The notes below the pieces were generated by a model. The model saw nothing but the letters and a program-made list of their open reading frames with translations, did not search any database and had not been told where the DNA came from. The translations under genes and the position numbers were made by a program. A DNA stretch of 64,000 bases from Phragmites australis (lineage: Eukaryota; Streptophyta; Magnoliopsida; Poales; Poaceae), in assembly GCF_958298935.1 (NCBI RefSeq), contig NC_084921.1, positions 39,341,001-39,405,000 of the forward strand, written 5' to 3'. Shown in pieces: positions 56,232-64,000 of this stretch; positions within the stretch are counted from its first letter, which is position 1, and every line of letters starts with the position of its first letter.

Positions 56232-58141
56232 AAAGAGAAGTATATTTTTCGTCCCTCAACTGTATCTATGATTTAATTTTCATTCTTCAACTTTAATACT
56301 AGAAATCTTTCATCCCCCAATATTTAAAACCGTCTAGAACTCTTCCCTCGACCTGTTTTAGAGTGGTTTTGCACACGTGATGCTCCTGACTTGCATCTCG
56401 CGTGGCCTAATCATGCTGATGTAGCATCTCCCACATTGGGGACCACCTTTCAGCCTCTTCTTCTACTCTCCCTCTCTTTGGTGTAAGCCCCGCGTTGTTG
56501 AGTCAATGCTACTGGGTCGCCGTCTCATTGCTTTGAGCTACTTGAGCACCACTACGGCCACCACATATGCTCTATCGACCTACTGTGCACACCACCTCTC
56601 TGTGCTCTCATCCCTCACCTATAAATTCCCACCCGCCTAGGATCTTCATTTCTCCCTGCACCAAGATCAGAGAACAGAAACCGTCGCTACCTCTTCCTTT
56701 CTTCTACGACACAGGAAACTGCCGCCCTACCTCTCCGGTGCCCCATTACTCAAACCAAGCACACCAACGTGCTCCCCGCATCGCCATGGTTTTGCTTTTG
56801 CCTTTCCCCGAGCTTGATTCCGATCAAGGCAAAAACGCCCAATCCAGGTCGTCATCGCCTCCGCCGATTCCTCCTCGTTAGTGAGACCTCATTCAAATTC
56901 CCCTCTCCCTCACCATCGTATAGCCCCTAGCTCGCCTCCTATTGCCCTAGTTCGAGCTCTCATGCACTGAGGATTGCCCGCATCGCACTACCTCTGTCAC
57001 TGCCGTCGCGCGTCATCGCCAGCCCAGTAGCCCGGTCCTTGCTCCTATACATCCCTTGACATAGCCCGGCCTTAGCTTGGAGATGCTCTAGCCAAGGCCA
57101 ATCATCCCGCGAGGCCTCTACTTTCTCTCCCGGATCTTGCAATCGAAGGTCATGCCGCCATCGTTCATCGTGAATTGTGCTATCATTCACTGATCTGAGC
57201 CGATCGTTTCCTCCTCTCCTCCTCCTCTATCTCCCTGCCAATTCCTAGAGCATGAGGTGCCCTAGATTTCCCGGCCAAGAATGAGCATCGCCGGCCATCC
57301 ATTCTTTTGCCCTGTTCATCTTCTTCCTCCCACCGAGTCCGATACCTCACCCTCAGTACCCTCTCTCCAATTACTCTCTCTCTCTCTCTCTCTCTCTCAC
57401 CCTCTACTAGAATCTAGCTTGCCTTCCATAGCTTCAATTTGAACCCTTCTGCCTCGAGCTGCGTCGACACGACACCATGTCCCTGCCACCGCTCGTAGCC
57501 ACCAACGCCATTGAAGAGACCACAACTCCTCCTAGCCCTCGGCATAGCTTTGTCTTGGCTTCTATGTGCCACTACTAGGAGTACCACGCCGAATCCTTGG
57601 CCTGTTGACCATGCTGTGCATGCCACCCACGTTGCTCCTACTGGCTATGTTGTGCATGCCATCCGCGTTGCTCCTACTAGCTATGTTGTGCATGCCACCT
57701 GCGTTGCTCCTGCTGGCCATGCTGCTCATGGGCCTCGACGCGCTACCGCACAGGCAGGAATGGGACACCCAGAACGGGGGCACATGCGTGGGAGAGCTCA
57801 AGTGGTCGGCATCAGAGCGCGTGCCTCGGTACCCATCACACTTCTGGTTTGTGGAACCATCCTTCTGTGAGAGGTTGGTGACACCGCTGCCACAGCAGAG
57901 GCTGCCGGCGACGTCCCCGGCCACGAAGGCAGCAATGTGGGAGAGGCTAAGTCAGTATGGTCATGCCACGCAGGATATAAGTCAGCAGCGCCACGTGTGC
58001 AAAATCACTCTGAAACAGGTCGAGGAACGAGTTCCAGATGACTTTAAAGGTTAGAGGATGAAAGATTTCTAGTATTACAGTTGAATAACAAAAATTAAAC
58101 CGCAATGATAGTTGAGGAACAAAAAATAGACTTTTTCCTTT
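56232..58141. mobile_element. Long-TIR element (MULE-like) with possible captured gene 5' end
   Basis: Inverted repeats of 209 bp (56232-56440 and 57933-58141) share, for example, ACTAGAAATCTTTCATCC, GGTTTTGCACACGTG-type and TCTCCCACATTG blocks. The 1.5-kb interior is GC-richer. It contains CTATAAATTCCCA (56619), a leader-like CT-rich stretch, then ATCGCCATGG with ATG at 56786 opening a short frame (MVLLLPFPELDSDQGK and on to a stop at 56881). That looks like a host promoter, 5' UTR and first codons, as in Pack-MULEs. A CT microsatellite (57374-57398) and a 36-bp array follow. No transposase and no clean TSD seen. The name MULE is an inference from TIR length. Confidence 0.55.
57604..57735. 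repeat. 36-bp tandem array
   Basis: Three to four units of GCGTTGCTCCTACTAGCTAT followed by GTTGTGCATGCCACCT. It reads open in two plus-strand frames with 12-residue repeats (MLCMPPALLLLA in one), so the longer open frame at 57566-58054 is partly a product of the array and not a credible membrane protein. Confidence 0.85.
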
Positions 58142-58359
58142 GATATATACTCATGGCCTGATATATACGGATCAATCCTCTTACTTTACGAAGTCACGGC
58201 GTAACTTCACTCTAAGAGCTGTCCAATCTATGATTGAAGTTCAAGATTAAATCTCAGTTTCACTAAAATTCAACGTTTTTCGGTTTCATAATTAGTTCAA
58301 TGTTTTTCGATTAGTTATACAATATTTTCGTATTTAATATGAAGTCACGGTGACTTTAA

Positions 58360-58850
58360 GGTAGTGTTTGGTTGCCTGTACATGGTGGTACATGTATAGG
58401 ATGATACGGATATGTTGACATGCCTGTGTTTGGTTGGATGAATGGAACTAACCCGTCCAGAGCAGAGTGATATAGATGCTTAACTATCTCGTATAGGAAA
58501 ATTAGTCAAACAACCTTGTATAGGCTCTGTTAGCTATTACATATACTTAGTGATGATCAGTGAGTATTAGTGAGAATTAAGAATAATTTACTATATATTA
58601 GTTACAATTAGATATTATTAATCATAATTAAATATTAATATAGGTAATTAGTGATTAATAGTACCCTATTAAGTTATAATTAATTATAATTAGTAAGCAT
58701 TAGTATTAATTAGAATAAATTATTGATAATTATAATTATTATTATTTTATTATTATTATAAAGAAAATAATTATAAATAAATATAATATCTATCTTTTTA
58801 ATAACTAAATATATTTATATATACATCTCATATATTCAACTAAACACTCC
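58360..58850. mobile_element. AT-rich MITE-like element
   Basis: The left end GGTAGTGTTTGGTTGCCTG and the complement of the right end GGAGTGTTTAGTTG are imperfect inverted repeats. Flanking TAA (58357-58359) and TAT (58851-58853) are similar but not identical. The interior is extremely AT-rich with TTA/ATT runs. Probably a Tourist-like MITE; boundaries tentative. Confidence 0.45.
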
Positions 58851-58853
58851 TAT

Positions 58854-59598
58854 ATACCGTTCTATAAATCAAACCGGATGAAACAAGAGGATCCTGATCC
58901 GATATAGTATTTGCGACGATGATCACGCATAGATAGATAGACGACAGATAGTTGCAGGAATCGAAAGGCTTGGACTCATCTGCACGCACGCCCATGCCCA
59001 TGTGGCCATGTGTCTCGTATCACCAAAAAGGGCAGTTTTTTGTCAAACTAATCTGCTCGTATATTTCATCCGGTGCTCGCCTACTCCTACATGTCAAGCG
59101 TTACGTAAGTGGTTAGTGACACTGTCACATGCACGGGCGCAAGCGAATGTGCACTTTCTGGATTATGATCTCAATTTTTATTGGACCATATAAGGATGTC
59201 TTTGACTCATATTTTGTAACGGTCTTTATTAGAATCAAGTTATATGTATTTATTTTTATAAATATTTTTTAAAATTATTATTTGTATTATACACATTATT
59301 GATACAGTCAAGAACGTCGATTAACATCTATAATTTTATTTCACAAGAATTTTTCATATAAAAATTATATCTCATGATCATATCGTACTTTGATTGTATT
59401 AGAACCGGATTGATACGCAACAAGCACGAGAAAAAAATAGATCGATTTTAGTTTTGGCCGAATCGATTTCGCCATCGTCAAAATCTTCGTCGTTGGCTGC
59501 TGTGCGCCGCCGCGTGACTCCGTCGCCGCCCAGTTCCGTCCGTTGAGCACCGCTCCGCCTCGTGCACCGCCCCGGGCCGCGTGCTCCCGCCGCCTCAG
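58854..59598. other. Intergenic, no gene recognised
   Basis: AT-rich until about 59440, then a GC-rich patch (59480-59600) that continues on the far side of the SINE (59963-60060) and is probably one low-copy segment. Short minus-strand frames overlap it without a recognised domain. Confidence 0.4.
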
Positions 59599-59612
59599 AT
59601 CCATCCACCGAG

Positions 59613-59948
59613 CGAACGTGCCTTCGGCACGGTGGTAAGGCTCCGGTGATGAGCTGAGCCCACCTGGGCTCGAAGCCTGGGTGACGCACGGGGTTCCGAT
59701 TTATTTCGGTTTTCCCAGTTTCTCCAGCGTGACGCTACAGAAAGGATTACGACGTGCTCGTCGTCTACGGGATTCTCGATGGGTCCTGGTGATCTTTGGA
59801 TGGACGCTTTCTTCAAGCTGCGTGTAGTTGTAGGGCTAGCATGTGCATGTATTAGGTGTGTGTGGAGTGGGTTCGTGTGTGTGGGGTGAGTACGCGCGCT
59901 CATATTCAGATACTACAGCTGTATTCAGTGGTGAAGAGTCAAAAAAAA
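59613..59948 (+). mobile_element. tRNA-derived SINE with 14-bp TSD
   Basis: A 336-bp element ending in a run of A is flanked by the identical ATCCATCCACCGAG at 59599-59612 and 59949-59962. The head has a Pol III box B-like GGGCTCGAAGCCTGG and, upstream, GGTGGTAAGGCTCCGGTGAT as a box A candidate. A perfect small hairpin, CGTGCC-TTC-GGCACG, sits near the 5' end. The tail is GT-rich. All fit a plant SINE moved by LINE machinery. Open frames through it are not genes. Confidence 0.88.
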
Positions 59949-59962
59949 ATCCATCCACCGAG

Positions 59963-60512
59963 GCCTACTGAGATCAAGTCACGCGCTGCTCCCTCGTTTT
60001 TTTTTCGCTCGCCACGTCACCGGCAGCTTCCGTCCCGTGCTGTACAGCAAATCAGCACCCGAGTTCAGATCGAAAAGAAAAGTTGCCGATTCCCTGTTGG
60101 TTTGGTGCGATACCAAGAGGAAATTGATTGTTTTGGCTAAGCGCACACAAGGAGATTGTTTCTGGTTTTTATTGCTGGAAGTACAATAAGTGTACAGAGA
60201 TTGCTCCAGTTTATTGTTTCGTGTATATTGGACTGTACCAAAAGCGTTGTAGTTTATTTTTGTTGCTGATTATTCTTTGTCATGGCTTTATCAAGTATGA
60301 TATTCCACTGCTATACTGTGACATAAGATTTTCTCTATAATAAGTTAAGATACGAGTTGTTCTTATGTATACTAATTTGAATGATGCGCTTTTTAATTTT
60401 AGAAACAATGATCAAAAGTTTTAGTTCCATGAAGAAAAGAGAAAATATTGTAAGGTTTTGTCATAAATTCATCTTTATTTATTAAATAATATTTTGTATG
60501 AGGTTTTGCAGG
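59963..60512. other. Unassigned sequence before the copia element
   Basis: GC-rich to about 60060, then AT-rich. It may hold a decayed 5' LTR or leader of the copia element below, but I could not find a second LTR copy to prove it. No gene. Confidence 0.35.
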
Positions 60513-61080
60513 AAAAAACCGTTGATGTTTTATGGCTAAAGCTGAAATTGATCTGCTGATCAGCAAAATGCATCAAGTTGTTCGCGCACAAATTACAAAA
60601 GGGTGGTTCTGTGTTAATCATCTTTTGATCTTTAAGGAGATCATTGCTGACCTACAATCTATAGAGGTAAAATATGATGATGAAGACTTAAGTCTTATTT
60701 TTTATGCTCATTGTTCAGTTCTTTTGCAAACTTCAGAGATATCATATTATACAGTCATGACACACTAACTTTGAAAGAAGTTTATGAGGTCTTGCATGCC
60801 AAGGAAAAGATGAAATAGATGTTGTCTACTGATAACTTGACTTCTAATAGAGAAGATTTGATTGTGCGTAGCAGATCAAAGGAAAAGAATCCGTATCATG
60901 GCCAAAGAGATAAAAGTTTGAACGATTACAGGGGTTGTTTGAAATCCAGAAGCAAAAAAAAAAATTCTACATGTATTACAAGAAAGATAATCATGACATA
61001 TATGAATGTTACAAGTTAAATAAAAAATAAAAGAGGAAAGGTAAATCTAATGAAGAAGGTAAAGCTTATATTGTTGCTTC
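60513..61080 (+). pseudogene. Copia gag (third copia element)
   Basis: EKTVDVLWLKLKLI (60513 onward), a frameshift, then HLLIFKEIIADLQSIEVKYD and DEDLSLI are typical copia gag residues; LSTDNLTSNREDLIVRSRSK and SLNDYRG follow in another frame. The zinc knuckle reads MYYKKDNHDIYEC: the two leading Cys of CCHC are replaced (Met, Tyr), leaving only His and Cys. The ATG at 60532 is internal to gag and in a different frame from the upstream piece. Different family from the 27-47 kb elements. Confidence 0.75.
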
Positions 61081-61129
61081 CGATAATAGTTCTGATAGAG
61101 AGACTCTCGTTGCTTTTGCTGGATGTGCA

Positions 61130-63755
61130 AATAATAGTGAGGAATGGATATTGACTCTGCTGCGTCTTTTCATATATGCATATATAGAGATTGGTTCATC
61201 ACTTCTAATTCTATTTAAGATACCGGTTCTGTTAGGATGAGTGATGACAACCCATGTCTAATTATTGGAATTGGATCAATTATGATAAAGATGCATGATG
61301 GCATTGTTAGAACCTTGGCACATGTGAGGCACGTTCCACGTATGAAAGAAACCTTATTTCTTTGAGTATTCTTGATAATAAAGGGTATGATTGTCAGGTG
61401 GAGATGGTATTTTGAAGATGAAAAAAGGTTCCTTTATTGTAATGAAAGGTGTTTCAAGGTCTGCCAATTTATATCGTCTCTGATGCACTATAATCATAGG
61501 TTATGCAACTGTAAGTTCACATTCATTTTCAGATTATGATGCTACTTATATTTGGCATATGTGTTTTGGACATATGAGTGAACTTGGTTTCGTATAATTG
61601 AGTAAGAGAGGTCTTATTGTTAGACATAACATCGGTAAGCTAAAATTTTGTGAGCATTGTATTTTTGGCAAGTATAAGAGGGTGAAATTTAACATTTCAG
61701 TTCATACAACAGAAGATATTATTGATTATGTGTATTCTGATTTATGGGGACCATCTCGTAGTCCTTCACTAGGTGGTTCTTGTTATATGTTAACTATTAT
61801 TGATAATTACTCTGATAGAGTTTGGCCTTATTTCGTGAAGCATAAATCAGAAGCATTTAAAGAGGGGAATATTATGGTTGAAAGGCAAACCGAAAAGAAG
61901 AAGGTATAGAAACTTCGAGTGATAATGGGATTGAATTCTGTTCTAATAAATTTGATTCATATTGTAAGTCTAAAGGTATTATGAGACACTAAATTGTTCC
62001 TAGTACTCCATAACAAAATAGATTAGCTAAGTATATGAACAGAACTATCATCTCAAGGGCTTGTTGCATGTTGTCTAATGCTAATATGCATAGACGTTTT
62101 TGGGCTAAAGCCGCTTCCACTTCTTGATATCTTATTAATCGACCACCCAACATTGTCATTTATAAAGAAAACTCCAATTGAGGTATGATCTGGTTCTCCA
62201 ACTGATATTCAGAATTGAGAGATTTTGGTTGTCCTGCTTATGCTCACGTTGATAATGGTACACTGGAGTTTAGAGCTATTAAGTGCATCTTTCTTGATTA
62301 TAAATCTGGTGATAAATGTTATAAATTGTGAAATTCTATAACATAAAAGGTGGTGGTTAACAAGAATGTTATCTTTAATAAATCCGCTATGTTACATAAT
62401 GCTTCAGTTCAGAGTCAGTAGAGTTCTAACGTGCAAGTGGAGCATTTTATTAATGCAGAAAGTACACCAGATGTTATTGTTCAAGAAGTACCTATTGCTG
62501 AAAATTTATTTATTGATCATGATTCATCTAATGTTCCACATTCTTCTTCCGCTGTGCAGCCTACACAATATTCTATTGCAGTTGACAGATCTAGAAGACA
62601 AATTAATCCACCCAAGAGGTTAATTGAGGAGTGTAATATTGTTATTTTTTCTTTGAATTGTGCAAAAGAAGTTGAAGGTAATGTAGAACCTTCTAATTAT
62701 AATGAGACTATTACTTCTACTTATTGGAATAATTGGATGACTGCAATGCAAGATGAGATGGAGTCATTTGAAAAGAATGGTACTTGGGATTTAGACAAAT
62801 TACCAAAACAGAATAAGCATGTTCGTTGCAAGTGGAGTTTCAAAAGAAATGAGGGTATTTCTCCTAATGAAGCAACAAAATATAAAAGCAATGTTAGTTG
62901 CTAAAGACTATAGTCAGATTCCAGGTATTGATTATAATGATGTCTTCTCCACTATTGTAAAGTATGGTTCTATTCGCACTTTACTCGGTATTATTGCTAT
63001 GCGTGATTATGAACTTGAGCAATTAGATGTTAAAACTACATTCTTACATGGGGAGTAGGATGAACATATTTATATGGATCGACCTGAAAGTTTTGTTATT
63101 CCTAGAAAATAAGATCTTATCTGTAAATTAAGAAATCTCTTTATGGTTTGAAGCAATCCCCTATACAGTGGTACAAGAGGTTTGACTCCTTCATGCTCTC
63201 TAATGGTTTTAAGCATTCTGATTACCATAGTGGTGTCTATTTGAAAATCTAGCAAAGAAAATTCTTGGTATGGAGATCATTAGAGATAGAAAATCTAGCA
63301 AGTTTATCTTAGTCAACAAAGCTATATTGAGAAGGTACTTCGTCATTTTAATATGCATGATGCAAAACCAGTGAGTACTTCATTGATTGCGCATTTCAAA
63401 TTATCTTCAGCTTTAAATCCTGAGTCAGATTATGATGATGAGTTCATGTCTAGAGTTCCATATTCGAGTGTAATTGGTTCACTTATGTATGTCTTGGTCT
63501 GCTCTTATCCTGATTTATCGCATGCAGTAAGTGTTGTTAGTAGATTCATTGCTAACCCTGGCAAAGAGCAATGGAATGATGTTCATTAGATTTTTGTACA
63601 TCTATGTGGTACTTCTAATGCTTGTTTACAGTTTGGAAAATCTGAAGGTAGACTTGTTGGTTATGTTAACTCAGATTATACTGGTGATTTTGATAAGAGG
63701 AGATTTCTCATAGGTTATGTTTTCATCATTGATGGTTGTGTTGTTAGTTGGAAAG
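61130..63755 (+). pseudogene. Copia protease, integrase, RT and partial RNase H (third element)
   Basis: Protease: DSAASFH (about 61150) in place of D-S/T-G. Integrase: FCEHCIFGKYKRVKF, YVYSDLWGPSR, CYMLTIIDNYSDRVW, SSDNGIEFCS, then LAKYMNRTII where the catalytic Glu position is Lys. RT: MTAMQDEMESFEKNGTWDLD, KWSFKRN, VAKDYSQIPGIDYNDVF and LEQLDVKTTFLHGE. At about 63250 sequence jumps from YHSGVYLK to KKILGMEIIRDRKSSK, so the segment holding the YVDD catalytic box is deleted. The later part keeps FNMHDAKPVSTSLIAHF, RVPYSSVIGSLMY, the partial RNase H SDYTGDFDKRRFLIGYVF and SWK. It ends at 63755, where another LTR begins. Confidence 0.82.
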
Positions 63756-64000
63756 TGTAAGAGAATATCCAAATAGTATTCTAATTAATTATTAAATCAA
63801 TTATTTACTTAATTATGACCTTAATGATTAATCAGAATACCACTTCGGTAGTCTCAACACATGTTTTGTGCCCAAGATCAGAACATATACCTTTCTAACA
63901 TATCACATTACAACAAAGCTTAACAAAGAGAGAGTACTTAAATTATATTACAAGTTCTTAAGCATATATAATTTCTTACTGAAAGTGCCTAGAGGGGGGG
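63756..64000 (-). mobile_element. LTR inserted in the copia element, cut by the window edge
   Basis: Copia RNase H stops at SWK and is replaced by TGTAAGAGAATATCC and AT-rich sequence. The edge reads GTGCCTAGAGGGGGGG, the complement of the CCCCCCTCTAGGCAC block usually found near the 3' end of grass copia LTRs (compare 34700-34720). So this is probably the end of a minus-oriented LTR. Confidence 0.5.

Noticed and set aside
57562..58054. 162-codon ORF resembling a membrane protein (repeated LLLLAMLCMPP)
   Set aside because: The hydrophobic stretch is the 36-bp tandem array, and the C-terminal part lies in the TIR of the element.
1..64000. CRISPR arrays, bacterial operons, phage or defence systems
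   Set aside because: All coding evidence is plant nuclear. The regular repeats found are tandem or palindromic transposon parts without spacers or cas-like genes.

Overview
This is a repeat-dominated stretch of a grass (Poaceae) nuclear genome. The inference rests on one GC-rich, intronless RAV-type AP2/B3 transcription factor gene with a typical grass protein, and on nested Ty1-copia and Ty3-gypsy retrotransposons, Tourist- and Stowaway-type MITEs and a tRNA-derived SINE. I cannot name the species. Nothing here is bacterial: no operons, CRISPR arrays or ribosome-binding sites.

Layout. 1-1.3 kb: no gene recognised. 1.33-7.58 kb: a MULE-like DNA transposon with ~130-bp terminal inverted repeats, carrying decayed plant-mobile-domain (PMD) and GRF-zinc-finger genes; a second copy of the same terminus lies at 8.1-8.3 kb. 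8.3-12.5 kb: gene-free 3' flank. 12517-13686 (-): the RAV gene, the only gene here that looks intact, with a TATA box about 115 bp upstream and a Tourist-like MITE in its promoter. 14.3-19.5 kb: unidentified repeats, a 452-bp MITE and LTR-like sequence.

19.5-39.6 kb is a nest that can be resolved by target-site duplications (TSDs). A minus-oriented solo LTR (TSD TAATT) is split by a plus-strand copia element (20163-38245, TSD ctacc/ctatc). That copia element contains a decayed gypsy element, which is itself split by a non-autonomous LTR element (21843-25416, TSD TAAAG). The copia element also holds a solo LTR inside gag (28591-30122, TSD GATGT) and another near its 3' end (34682-36080).

39.6-47.9 kb: a second, minus-strand member of the same copia family. 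Its LTR and ~0.7 kb of flank are duplicates of the solo-LTR locus. A CACTA terminus, a tRNA-like fragment and an LTR fragment lie between the two. 47.9-53 kb: AT-rich sequence, GA/CT microsatellites, a Stowaway MITE and a 962-bp TIR element with a GC-rich core. 53.0-56.2 kb: a truncated gypsy element. 56.2-58.1 kb: an element with 209-bp TIRs that seems to carry a promoter and 5' end from a host gene. 58.4-64 kb: an AT-rich MITE, a SINE with 14-bp TSDs, a decayed copia element lacking the RT YVDD box, and the edge of another LTR.

Function: apart from the RAV repressor-type transcription factor, every coding stretch is a transposon gene broken by stops, frameshifts or deletions. I found no convincing new multi-gene system. 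The most interesting material is the PMD/GRF transposon, the resolvable nest with its duplicated locus, the two candidate gene-fragment-carrying TIR elements, and the palindrome-rich LTRs.
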